Source: Spirochaetae bacterium HGW-Spirochaetae-3
Lineage (GTDB): Bacteria > Spirochaetota > Spirochaetia > Treponematales > UBA12059
Direction: 5' to 3'
Assembly: GCA_002839315.1 (NCBI GenBank)
Contig: PGXV01000005.1
Location: 62,001 to 126,000, forward strand
DNA: 64,000 nucleotides
A model generated the notes under the pieces. The model ran no database searches, had not been told where the DNA came from, and was given only the letters and a program-made list of their open reading frames with translations. The first letter of the stretch is position 1, and every line of letters starts with the position of its first letter. The position numbers and the translations under genes were made by a program. Of the stretch, positions 17,817-26,500 are shown in pieces.

Positions 17817-20800
17817 CTACGGCGCGGGATCGAGCATCGTTATGCCCGGCAGCGACATACGCTCCATGTACTCGAGGAAAGCCCGAGGCCCGGAAGACAG
17901 GTGAAGCCTGGATCCCGGCACTCCGGGACGATACCGGTCCTCCTCGCTGCAGACGACGGTAAGTACGCCGCGATCGATGGCCCGCCTCAGCGCGGCCTCT
18001 CCCTCCGTCGTCGCTCCTTCCGCGATATGGGCGGGGCCAGCCCATAGCACGGTACCCGCGTCGTCCAGATCCCGGGAAAGGTCCCCCTGATCCGGTTGAA
18101 GTACGAGTCGGTCGGGGAATGTCGAGCTGAGCGACTCTATCATCGCCGCCGTCGCCCGCGGATCCGCGCGCGGCCTCCGGTCGAGTACGGCCAGCCTGGC
18201 GACGCGCGGCAGCAAGGCCGCCATCACCCCGAACTGGGCGCTGATATCGTCGCCGCAGAATACCGCGACGAAAGGGGCCGCGGGTTCGTCGAGCAGCGTC
18301 TCGAGGACGGCTAGCTCCCTGGCGACCAGAGGGCCGGCGAGCCTGCGCTCGCAGAAGCGGGGAACGCCGGTGATGCTCGCGTGACGCCGGTGGCAGACGT
18401 TGAAGGCGTCGTTGATGAAACAGCCTTCGCCCAATTCAGCTAGCGAGCGCGAGAAGGTCTCGTCGTTGTCCTTCTCTCCGGTCGCGAAGCGCAGGTTCTC
18501 CAGCAGATTGACGGATCCCGCTTCCATGTCCCTGCCAGAGACGAGCAGGCCCGAGGAACCGACGCTCGTCTCGTGGAACGCGAATCGCCCGCCCAGCTCG
18601 GCGCTCAGTATATCGGCCGCCGGCCTCAGGCTATAGTCGTAGTAGAGTTCCTCCCGCGATCGGAGAGAGCCGGGAACGGCTCCGGGGTCCCCGATATGGG
18701 AGCAGACGACCGGCGTGGCGCCGCGATCCAACAGCATGCGCAGCGTGGGCGCCATGCGCCGGACGCTCTCCGGATCGACGACGCGGCCGTCGGCTATTCC
18801 CACGTTGGCGTCGACGCGCACGAGCACGCGCCTCCCTTCCAGCCCGCGGGCGTCTTCGATGCCCGCCCGGCGAAGGTTCGTCTCGCGGCTCAGTCCGGAC
18901 ATCCTGTCGGCTATCAGCGCTCGGACCGCATCGGCGACCTCGTCCGCCGATGCGCCGGCGCGCGCGGCCGCCGAAACGGACGATATCGGCAGGAAGAATT
19001 CCGATATCGGGGCGAGCCCGCGGTAGACGGCTCCGGTATTGCCGTCGGCCGTGACGCGCTCGCCTTCCCGCACCGGAACCGAACCGGCGGAATGGAAAAC
19101 GACGCGCCTGCCCGCGAGGTCTATCTCGGCGTCGTCGCAGCCGACGATGCACGGCTTGTTGATTGACATAGCGGTTATCGCCGCGTGCGATGTCCTGCCC
19201 GGATAGACCGTTACTATGGCGTGAGCCCCGTTCATGATGGTGAAATCCGTCGGCTTCGTGGTATGGGCGAAGTAGACGACGCTCTCGCGTCGGCGTTCGG
19301 CCTCTTGTAGCCGTTCCTCGGTGAGCACGAGCGTGCCCGATACGACGCCGCCGTTTATCGGCACGCCTACGGTAAGCGGCGGGTTCCAGCGCCTGGACCG
19401 GAAATCGGCGCGGGGAAGGGCCACCGAGGCGTTGGCTAGCTCCAGCCTTTCCAGGCGATTGCGGTAGCGCCCCAGGTCTATGAGGCCGCGCTTGAGGAAA
19501 TCGGTGTCCGCGACGAGCTGGGCAAACGCGCCGAGCCTGGCCGCCCGGGTCTGTAGCAGGTACAGCTCCCCGTCCTCGACGGTGAATTCCAGGTCGAGGT
19601 CCTGCTTGAAATGCTCCACGAGCCTCTGCTTGCATTCGTCCAGCTTGACGGCGATACCGGGCTCGATACCGGCGATCGACTCGGTGCCCGCGCTGCCCAT
19701 CACGACTTCCTCGCCTTGCGCCAGCCATTTGAAATCGCCGAATAGACAGTCCTCGCCGGTGATGGGATTGCGCGTAATTACGACGCCGCTCAGGGAATCC
19801 TCGTTCAGGTTGCCGAAGACCATGCGCTGCACGGTCACCGCCGTATCCGCCCTGACGTTCGTCGCGAGCGTCCTCGAGAACGCGTCTACCGCCCGCGATT
19901 TTCGGGAGGCGTATACCAGGCGTATAGCCTGGAGAAGCTGGGCCCGCGGATCGGAGAGGAAGCCGGGGCCGAGCGCGGCCGTCAGGTAGGCCTCTAGATC
20001 GTCCGGGAGCGCGCCTGCGTTATCCGCTTCCCCTGCCGCCCGGGCCGCCACCGCGCCCGCGCAGTTCTCGAGGAATCGGCGATACAGCGAATTCGCGAAC
20101 GGCGCGCCGGCGCGCCTGCCCAACGCCTCGCGGACCTCCGGTACGAGCCCCACGTTAAGGACGGTGATCATGACGCCGGGCATCGATACCGGGGCGCCCG
20201 ACCGGACCGAGACGATCAGCGGGCGCTCGGGGTCGCCCAGCCTGCGCCCGCAGCGGCGCTCGAGCTCGGCTAGCTGCGCATCCACGATGGATACGAGCGT
20301 CTCGTCGAGCGGGTCGTCGGCTTCGCAGGAGGCGAAGAGGGGGAAGCCCAGGATGAAGGCGGGCGGTACGCGCAGCCCGAGCCTGGCCATATCGATAAGG
20401 CCGTTTCCCTTGCCGCCGAGGGTCGGCCGTACGCGGTCGTCGACGTCGCGCCAGGTAGCCGCGACGCAGTATTCACGGGCGGGCTTGCCTCCGTCCCCCG
20501 GCTCGCGGTAATCGGCGTACAGTTGCATGCTGGCGCTCTGGCGCTCGAGTTCCTTGTCCACCGCGGCGGTCACCTTCTCCACGAACTCGGAGAGTACGTG
20601 TATCTGGGTACGGCGGATGAAGTTGTTGAAGAAACGCGTCTTGATGGGCGACAGCCTGGAGGTAGGCACCTCGTAGGCCTCGAGTACGCGGTTCAGCGTG
20701 CCGCTCATCTTTCCTATGATGTCGGACTGCAAGTAGCGTTGCACCTCGTCGCAGATGGAGCCGAGGCAACGCTTCGCCCGGATGTATTCGTGGGTAGACC

Positions 20801-21848
20801 GCTCGCATATATCCTCGAGCTCCCGTTGGCGCCGTTCGACGTCGCCTATGGCCAGGCCCTTTACCGTAGAAATATTCAGGAGCTCCCCGATGACCCCGAG
20901 CGCGGCCTTGCCGTTGCGCGGCGTCACTTCGAGGAAATGGTTATTGGTCAGGTCGTTCGCGAGCAGGAAGATGAGCCGACCGAGCGAAAGGTCGACGAGC
21001 AGCATGTCGTAGAGGCCTATACGGGACTCGCCGTAGGATTCCTTCAGGACGCGCTTGAAGGTCGCGATCCGCCTGAGCATATCCATCACGAGATGCTGCC
21101 GGCTCAGGCACTCCGGCGTCAGCATCTCCAGGAAGCCCTGCATCTCGGCCTTGAGGAAGCAGCGCTCGAACAGGGGCATGTTCTGCGATAGCGATCGCTT
21201 GACCTCCGCCAGGTCTCCTGCGCCGTAGTCCCACAGGTAGCTCAGGCGCTCGTGCAGGTCATTGGCGATGTCGATGAACGAAGAGGACTCGTCATCGCGG
21301 GAGAAGCGGCTCGGAAGGGCTACGTAACCGGCCCGCATGATAGGCTCGGGATCGCCGTGCTCGACGAGCGCTAGATAAGGGTCCAGATAGGCACTTATGA
21401 TGCGAGGCGAAAGGCGGCGGTGGACCTCTTTCCGCAGGTCGCCGGCGAATCCGCGCATCGGGTCGTCCTCGGCGCGGTCTTCCTCGAAGGCCTCGGCAGC
21501 CATCCTGATCTGCTCTATCATGTTCTCGGAATCCTGCCGTACCGGCAGCTTCTTGAGAACCTCGCGCGCGTAATAGATGAATTTAGCCGAAGGGGCCGCC
21601 ACCGAATCGAGGGTCTCCCGCGTGCGGCGTTCGAGCGCGGCGTATATCGACTCGATATCCCCGCTTCTCGTGCGCCGGTCGCGTATAGCCTCGTCCTGGC
21701 CGAGCAGGCGCAGGTTGACGAGCAGTTCGATGAGCAGCGCTATCTTTTCCGCCTCGTCCGAGGCGTCGCCGACGCGTCCGAGCCGTTCGAGTATAGCGTC
21801 CCATGTATCGAGCCGCGGCGACGCGTACGCCGGATCCTTGATGTGCAT
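17817..21848 (-). CDS. Fusion of PPDK-like ATP-grasp and phosphohistidine domains with a PGK-like domain
   Basis: A 1343-residue protein. Residues 1-470 are helical and unrecognised. Residues about 475-790 are the ATP-grasp domain of the pyruvate phosphate dikinase/PEP synthase family (LGGKGNGLIDMARLGLRVPP, then SVRSGAPVSMPGVM, and TRNPITGED). Residues about 825-945 are the swivelling phosphohistidine domain, with the catalytic-type motif PGRTSHAA (H888) and NKPCIVGC. The PEP/pyruvate-binding TIM barrel that normally follows is absent. In its place, residues about 1000-1343 resemble phosphoglycerate kinase: RVLVRVDANVG, CSHIGDP (for SHLGRP), LLENLRFATGEKDND, INDAFNVCHRRHAS, TVLWAGP, HLSSGPRAFLEYM and LPGITML. 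The PGK nucleotide motifs GGAKVSDK and GGGDS are not conserved. I chose ATG 21848 because the longer open frame upstream is the shadow of the small gene at 21869-22144. The reaction is unknown. A phosphohistidine enzyme with an unusual acceptor domain is the most direct reading. Confidence 0.85.
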   Translation of the reverse strand: MHIKDPAYASPRLDTWDAILERLGRVGDASDEAEKIALLIELLVNLRLLGQDEAIRDRRTRSGDIESIYAALERRTRETLDSVAAPSAKFIYYAREVLKKLPVRQDSENMIEQIRMAAEAFEEDRAEDDPMRGFAGDLRKEVHRRLSPRIISAYLDPYLALVEHGDPEPIMRAGYVALPSRFSRDDESSSFIDIANDLHERLSYLWDYGAGDLAEVKRSLSQNMPLFERCFLKAEMQGFLEMLTPECLSRQHLVMDMLRRIATFKRVLKESYGESRIGLYDMLLVDLSLGRLIFLLANDLTNNHFLEVTPRNGKAALGVIGELLNISTVKGLAIGDVERRQRELEDICERSTHEYIRAKRCLGSICDEVQRYLQSDIIGKMSGTLNRVLEAYEVPTSRLSPIKTRFFNNFIRRTQIHVLSEFVEKVTAAVDKELERQSASMQLYADYREPGDGGKPAREYCVAATWRDVDDRVRPTLGGKGNGLIDMARLGLRVPPAFILGFPLFASCEADDPLDETLVSIVDAQLAELERRCGRRLGDPERPLIVSVRSGAPVSMPGVMITVLNVGLVPEVREALGRRAGAPFANSLYRRFLENCAGAVAARAAGEADNAGALPDDLEAYLTAALGPGFLSDPRAQLLQAIRLVYASRKSRAVDAFSRTLATNVRADTAVTVQRMVFGNLNEDSLSGVVITRNPITGEDCLFGDFKWLAQGEEVVMGSAGTESIAGIEPGIAVKLDECKQRLVEHFKQDLDLEFTVEDGELYLLQTRAARLGAFAQLVADTDFLKRGLIDLGRYRNRLERLELANASVALPRADFRSRRWNPPLTVGVPINGGVVSGTLVLTEERLQEAERRRESVVYFAHTTKPTDFTIMNGAHAIVTVYPGRTSHAAITAMSINKPCIVGCDDAEIDLAGRRVVFHSAGSVPVREGERVTADGNTGAVYRGLAPISEFFLPISSVSAAARAGASADEVADAVRALIADRMSGLSRETNLRRAGIEDARGLEGRRVLVRVDANVGIADGRVVDPESVRRMAPTLRMLLDRGATPVVCSHIGDPGAVPGSLRSREELYYDYSLRPAADILSAELGGRFAFHETSVGSSGLLVSGRDMEAGSVNLLENLRFATGEKDNDETFSRSLAELGEGCFINDAFNVCHRRHASITGVPRFCERRLAGPLVARELAVLETLLDEPAAPFVAVFCGDDISAQFGVMAALLPRVARLAVLDRRPRADPRATAAMIESLSSTFPDRLVLQPDQGDLSRDLDDAGTVLWAGPAHIAEGATTEGEAALRRAIDRGVLTVVCSEEDRYRPGVPGSRLHLSSGPRAFLEYMERMSLPGITMLDPAP

Positions 21849-21868
21849 ATCCCCGCTATCTCGCCGTT

Positions 21869-22144
21869 CTACCGGCGGCCCGGCTTCGTCCTGCCCTCGC
21901 CGAAGTACTTCTCGCTGCGGTACCTGAGCCATACGAGGAGGACCTGCGGGATCTTCTTCTTCTGCTCCGGAGACAGCCTGGCGTATAGCTGTAGCGCCCT
22001 GTCCCGCTCGGCCCTGCAGGCCCCGTTCTCGTGGGCGTCCCAGTGGGAGCGCGCCAGCCGGATGAGGCGAGAGGTTTCCTTTATGAGCGCTTCCCCCGAC
22101 AGCTCGGGAGCGTCCTTCTTTTCCACCCCGCGAGTATACGGCAT
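21869..22144 (-). CDS. Small charged protein of unknown function upstream of the fusion gene
   Basis: A 91-residue, highly charged, probably helical protein (SRLIRLARSHWDAHENG, LSPEQKKKIPQVLLVWLRYRSEKYFGEG). No family is recognised. It is 20 bp upstream of the dikinase/PGK-like fusion and on the same strand, so the two are probably co-transcribed. The start may be ATG 22144 or the GTG seven codons further in. A TATACT box lies across the first codons on this strand and would favour the later start. Coding is supported by the operon position and by the stop just before the next start. Confidence 0.6.
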   Translation of the reverse strand: MPYTRGVEKKDAPELSGEALIKETSRLIRLARSHWDAHENGACRAERDRALQLYARLSPEQKKKIPQVLLVWLRYRSEKYFGEGRTKPGRR

Positions 22145-22205
22145 CGCGCGGGGTTTGACTGCCCCGTGCTATACTGGGGCGATCATATACCTTCGGAGGC
22201 AATCG

Positions 22206-22694
22206 ATGGCTGAAGGACTCGCGATCATCCTCGACGTCCTGGAGACGGAATTCCGCGGCAAGTCATGGAACGGTTTATCCCTGGCTCCGACCCTGGGCAA
22301 GCTAGGAGCGGCCGAGGCGGCGAGGACCGATACCTTCGAGGGCTACAGCGCCTGGAGCGTCGCCCTCCACTGCACGAAATGCAAGATACTCGCCGCTCGC
22401 GACCTCGGCGTGGCCGCGCCCGAATGGGCCTTCCCGGCCGAGACCTGGTTCCCCGAGCCGGGCGACAAGGGCCAGCCGGCCTGGGACCGAGACCGGGCGA
22501 CCCTCGCCGACGCCCATGACGCGATGATGGCCGGCCTCCGCGCCTTTCCCGCCTCGTCGCTCGGCGACGAGATGCCGACCTGGAAGTCGCCGTGGGAGAC
22601 GGTGATAGCCTGGCTCGTCACCCACGATTCCTTCCACGGCGCCCAGGTCCGCTCCATGGGCCTGCCGACCTTCAGGACCAAACGGCACGATTAG
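22206..22694 (+). CDS. DinB-like protein
   Basis: A 162-residue protein with the DinB/YfiT four-helix style: a histidine after an early helix (WSVALHCTKCKI) and a C-terminal THDSFHGAQVRSM segment that would supply metal-binding histidines. DinB-like proteins are often thiol-dependent metalloenzymes, but most are uncharacterised. The start is ATG 22206 with TTCGGAGG 7 nt upstream. The open frame runs further upstream only by chance. A TATACT box at 22170-22175 may be its -10. It converges with yjfF (3-bp gap). Confidence 0.72.
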   Translation: MAEGLAIILDVLETEFRGKSWNGLSLAPTLGKLGAAEAARTDTFEGYSAWSVALHCTKCKILAARDLGVAAPEWAFPAETWFPEPGDKGQPAWDRDRATLADAHDAMMAGLRAFPASSLGDEMPTWKSPWETVIAWLVTHDSFHGAQVRSMGLPTFRTKRHD

Positions 22695-22697
22695 GAG

Positions 22698-23786
22698 CTA
22701 GCCCCGGTCCTCGGCCGTCCTCCTGCCCGGTAGCAGCCAGGACGGCAGCGCGAGCCTGAAATCGCCCCTGCCGCGCAGCCACACGACGACGCTCTGCAGC
22801 ACGATGAAGACGTACAGCAGGAACCCGCTCACGATGGCCTGGTAGTTGGAGTTAACGCCCGCGGCGCGTATCAGCTCGTTAATCGTCAGCAGGGTTAACG
22901 CCCCGACGGGCGAGCCGAACAGGTTCCCGACGCCGCCCGTCAGCATCGTGCCGCCTATTATCGCCGCGGCTATGGCCTTCATCTCGAAACCTGCCGCGTT
23001 TCCGACGTTGCCGGCTCCCGTCGTCATGATGTACACGAAGCCCGCGATGCCGGACAGCAATCCGCATAGCGCGTATGAATAGAATTTCGTCCTCCTCACG
23101 TTGATGCCGAGCATCAGGGCGCTCTGGCTATTACCGCCCACGGCGTAGAGGTTGCGGCCGAAGCGCGACCACTTCATGACGACGACGAGGATGACGATCA
23201 GGGCCGCCGCGATGACGGCGCCCGGCTTGATCTCGAGAGGGATGAAGTTGCCCAGCCTGTTCTTCGTGCCGAGCCAGGGTATCACTAGCTCGAAGTCCCG
23301 CAAGGAGACGAAAGCCGGCAGGGTCACGTTGAGCGGATCCTTGTGGATCGTCGTCAGCAGCCCGTTGGCAAGGAACATCCCCGCCAGCGTTATGATGAAC
23401 GGCTGTATCTCGAGATAGGAGATGAGGTAGCCCTGCAGGAGGCCGAACGCGACGCCTATGCCCAGCGCGAGGAGTACGGCGCTCCAGACGCTCCCCGTTC
23501 CCGACTCCAGTAATACGGCGCAGCACATCGTCACGAGGCCGGTCACCGCGCCTACGGAAATATCGATGCCGCCTCCGATCATGACGATGCTGATGCCGAG
23601 CGTTATGATGATGAGCGGGGCGTTCAGGCTGAACAGGTCGAAGAAGGTCTGGAACTGCAGGAAGCTGCCCGGGTATCGCAGGATGGCGAACCCGTACATG
23701 AGTACGAATATGACCGCGGCGATGAGGAACAGCAGGTTGGAATTCGATATCGCGTCTTTTGGCTTGCCGGCATTCAGGGATCGCAC
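22698..23786 (-). CDS. yjfF: Galactofuranose-type sugar ABC transporter, permease YjfF
   Basis: A 362-residue BPD_transp_2 permease. It carries the family blocks LGISIVMIGGGIDISVGAV, LEIQPFIITLAGMFLANG, RNLYAVGGNSQSALMLGINV and EMKAIAAAIIGGTMLTGGVG. It starts with GTG at 23786, with GGAGGT 5 nt upstream, immediately after the ytfT stop. It is the last gene of a ytfQ-R-T-yjfF operon and forms the membrane channel with YtfT. The galactofuranose assignment comes from family resemblance. Related systems take other sugars. Confidence 0.88.
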   Translation of the reverse strand: MRSLNAGKPKDAISNSNLLFLIAAVIFVLMYGFAILRYPGSFLQFQTFFDLFSLNAPLIIITLGISIVMIGGGIDISVGAVTGLVTMCCAVLLESGTGSVWSAVLLALGIGVAFGLLQGYLISYLEIQPFIITLAGMFLANGLLTTIHKDPLNVTLPAFVSLRDFELVIPWLGTKNRLGNFIPLEIKPGAVIAAALIVILVVVMKWSRFGRNLYAVGGNSQSALMLGINVRRTKFYSYALCGLLSGIAGFVYIMTTGAGNVGNAAGFEMKAIAAAIIGGTMLTGGVGNLFGSPVGALTLLTINELIRAAGVNSNYQAIVSGFLLYVFIVLQSVVVWLRGRGDFRLALPSWLLPGRRTAEDRG

Positions 23787-23787
23787 T

Positions 23788-24885
23788 CTATACCTCCATC
23801 TTCGCTGGAGCGTCCGGGCCTGAAGCCGCCGTGTCCGCCTCCGCTACGGCGCAGTCGTCCGCCCCGGCTCGTACCCGTCTCAGGGCCTTCGAGGCGTATT
23901 CCCTGACGACGGGCGACGCGACTACCATCAGGATGATTATGAATACCGCCTTGAAGGCCTTGATCGTCTCGGTACCTATTTCCAGCCTGAGCAGGGTCCT
24001 GCTAAGCACCTCGATGGTATACGCGCCGATGATGGAGCCGGTGACGCTGAACTTGCCGCCGGAGAGCGCGTTGCCGCCTATCGCCACGGCGAGGATCGCG
24101 TCCATCTCGACGAACTTGAGCAGGTTGACGCTGTCGTGCCGCCCCGCCTTGGTGACCGCGATGAAACCCGCTACCGCGGAGCAGACTCCCAGGATCATGT
24201 AGGTCAGGAACTTTATCCTCGTCGGGTCGATGCCGTTCAGGCGCGCCGCCTTCTCGTTTATTCCTACCGACTCCGCGTAGAGCCTGAGGTTCGTGGTCTT
24301 GAGCAGCGCCGCGAACAGCGCGATGAAGACGACGGTAAGGATTATCGGCGTCTGTATCGGCACTCCCGGTATAACGCCGCCTAACTGGCTCGTCAGGTCG
24401 TTCGCCAGCACGGGGGATAGTTTGCCGTCGATCATGAACGCGATAGACCTGCCCGCCGTGAATAGTATTAGGGTAGCGACCATGGGCTGGACCTTGAATA
24501 CGGCGACCAGCGAGCCGTTGAACGCGCCGATGAGCATCCCCGCCGCGCAGCTCGCGAGGAAGCTAGCCGCGATGGTCCACCACGTTATGTCGCCGGCTCC
24601 CTGGAGGACCTGGACGAAGACGGCCGAGGTGATGGCGGCCGCTACGCCTACGCTTATGTCCTGGCCGCGCGACGACGCGGTTACCAGGGTCATGCCTATC
24701 GCCAGGATGACCAGTTCCGAGGCGCCGAACAGTATATTCGGGACGTTACCGTACAGGGCGCCGTTTATGATGGTCATGCTGAAGTAGTCGGCGCCCTTTA
24801 TCAGGTTTATAACGATGAGGATAGCCAGGACCGACAGGGGGAGGAACAGATGGGACCCGCGCGCCTTCGTCTTGACCGTGCTCAT
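23788..24885 (-). CDS. ytfT: Galactofuranose-type sugar ABC transporter, permease YtfT
   Basis: A 365-residue polytopic permease with the YtfT-like blocks [16 protein letters not shown]-type (here [20 protein letters not shown]), GQDISVGVAAAITSAV, GINEKAARLNGIDPTRIKF and EMDAILAVAIGGNALSGG. It overlaps the ATPase gene by 4 bp (ATGA) and is followed directly by yjfF, so translation is coupled through the operon. Confidence 0.88.
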   Translation of the reverse strand: MSTVKTKARGSHLFLPLSVLAILIVINLIKGADYFSMTIINGALYGNVPNILFGASELVILAIGMTLVTASSRGQDISVGVAAAITSAVFVQVLQGAGDITWWTIAASFLASCAAGMLIGAFNGSLVAVFKVQPMVATLILFTAGRSIAFMIDGKLSPVLANDLTSQLGGVIPGVPIQTPIILTVVFIALFAALLKTTNLRLYAESVGINEKAARLNGIDPTRIKFLTYMILGVCSAVAGFIAVTKAGRHDSVNLLKFVEMDAILAVAIGGNALSGGKFSVTGSIIGAYTIEVLSRTLLRLEIGTETIKAFKAVFIIILMVVASPVVREYASKALRRVRAGADDCAVAEADTAASGPDAPAKMEV

Positions 24886-26384
24886 GCTTCCCCCCGCGCT
24901 ATCACGTGCATGACGTCGCTCTGCGTCAAATTCGTACCGGAAAGCTCACCGACGATCTGTCGGTCCTTCATGACTATCAACCTGGAGCAGGTCCTGAGCA
25001 TTTCCTCGATCTCGGACGATATGAACGTCACGCTGACCCCGTCCTCGGCTAGCTTGAGCACGAGTTTCTGAATTTCCACTTTGGTGCCGACGTCGATCCC
25101 CCGCGTGGGCTCGTCGAGGATCAGGTAATCGGGGTGCGTGAGTAGCCAGCGGGCCAGGATGACCTTCTGCTGGTTGCCGCCGGAGAGTGACTTGATGGGC
25201 GTGTCGGTCGACGGCGTCTTGATGTTCAGGCTCCTTACGTATTCTTCGGCGAACGCCTCGGCCCGCTTTCGCGAGATGGGCCTGAGGAAGCCTTCCATGA
25301 CCTGCAAGGCCAGGATGATGTTGTCGCGTACCGATAGCTCGGCTATGATCCCGTCGCCCTTGCGGTCCTCCGGTAGATAGCCTATTCCCTGCTTCATCGC
25401 GTGCAGGGGCGCGCGGATCCTCACCCTCTCGCCGTTCATCCTGACCTCGCCGCCCTTGACCTTGTCGGCGGCGAAGATAGCGCGGACGCTCTCGCTGCGC
25501 CCGGAGCCGAGCAGCCCGATGAACCCGTTCACCTCGCCCTTCCGTATAGCGAAGTCGAAGGGCCTTATCCCGGCGTCGCTCGAGAGCGCCTTACCCTCGA
25601 ACACCGGGGCTTCCGCGTCTGACGCGAGCGGCTCGCGCCTCTTTATCTTCGCGACGTCGCCCAGCGCCTTACCCATCATCTTGGAGACGAGCTCGAACTG
25701 CGACAGCGACGCCGCCTCGTACTCGCCTATCAGCTCCCCGTTGCGGAGCACCGTTATCCTGTCGCTTATCTCGTATACCTGGTCGAGGAAGTGGGTCACG
25801 AAGACGATGCCCACGCCCCTGGACTTGAGCTCGCGCATCAGCGCGAAGAGCTTCTTCACCTCGTCCTCGTCCAGCGACGACGTCGGCTCGTCGAGGATGA
25901 GGATCTTGCAGTCCATGTCGATCGCCCGGGCTATCGCTATCATCTGCTGGACCGCGAGCGAGCAGCTGGAGAGCTGCTGGGTCGGCCTCACGGGTATGTC
26001 GAGGGAGTCGAGCAGCCGCGCCGCCTTCGCGTTCATCCGCTTCCAGCGGACGATGGCGTACCGGCCGCGGCCGATGAACATGTTCTCCGCGACGGTCAGG
26101 TTCGGGCACAGCGATATCTCCTGATAGACCGTGCCTATCCCTGTCTCCTGCGCTTCCTGCGGGGACCTGAAGTGTACCGGCTTCCCGTCCACCTCGACCC
26201 GCCCGGCATCCTTTTCGTAGACGCCCGTCATGACCTTTATGAGCGTCGACTTGCCCGCTCCGTTCTCGCCCATCAGGGCGTGGATCTCTCCCTTACGGAG
26301 CGCGAAGCCCACGTCGTGAAGGGCCCTGACCCCTGGAAAGGATTTGCATACGCCATGCATCTCGAGCACGTTCTCCGACCGCAA
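24882..26384 (-). CDS. ytfR: Galactofuranose-type sugar ABC transporter, ATPase YtfR
   Basis: A 500-residue double-ABC ATPase with Walker [10 protein letters not shown], signature region SLAVQQM, Walker [11 protein letters not shown], and in the second half [17 protein letters not shown] and [10 protein letters not shown]. The start is TTG at 26384, supported by GAAGGAGG 7 nt upstream and by alignment of the N-terminus. It hydrolyses ATP to drive uptake through YtfT/YjfF. Confidence 0.92.
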   Translation of the reverse strand: MRSENVLEMHGVCKSFPGVRALHDVGFALRKGEIHALMGENGAGKSTLIKVMTGVYEKDAGRVEVDGKPVHFRSPQEAQETGIGTVYQEISLCPNLTVAENMFIGRGRYAIVRWKRMNAKAARLLDSLDIPVRPTQQLSSCSLAVQQMIAIARAIDMDCKILILDEPTSSLDEDEVKKLFALMRELKSRGVGIVFVTHFLDQVYEISDRITVLRNGELIGEYEAASLSQFELVSKMMGKALGDVAKIKRREPLASDAEAPVFEGKALSSDAGIRPFDFAIRKGEVNGFIGLLGSGRSESVRAIFAADKVKGGEVRMNGERVRIRAPLHAMKQGIGYLPEDRKGDGIIAELSVRDNIILALQVMEGFLRPISRKRAEAFAEEYVRSLNIKTPSTDTPIKSLSGGNQQKVILARWLLTHPDYLILDEPTRGIDVGTKVEIQKLVLKLAEDGVSVTFISSEIEEMLRTCSRLIVMKDRQIVGELSGTNLTQSDVMHVIARGEA

Positions 26385-26425
26385 CCAAGGGCCTCCTTCG
26401 GGTGCTATATAAACTAAGCGCGGCG

Positions 26426-26453
26426 CGGCGTGCCGGGTTGGATCCGAACGCCG
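26426..26453 (-). promoter_or_regulatory. Intercistronic stem-loop between ytfQ and ytfR
   Basis: CGGCGT pairs with ACGCCG with a smaller inner stem, in the 116-bp gap between the binding-protein gene and the ATPase gene. This is the same arrangement as in the other ABC operons of the window. Confidence 0.4.
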
Positions 26454-26500
26454 TACCGCGTACGCAAGCTATCGAATGATTATTCTAGGCTGAGAGGTAG

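Noticed and set aside
22147-22175. A full sigma-70 promoter for the DinB-like gene
   Set aside because: TATACT at 22170 is good, but TTGACT at 22154 is only 10 bp upstream of it and the position 17 bp upstream is GC-rich, so no credible -35 exists.
21420-22694. A 424-residue plus-strand open frame ending in the DinB-like gene
   Set aside because: The upstream part overlaps the fusion gene and the small charged gene on the other strand. Only the part from ATG 22206, with its own ribosome site, looks coding.
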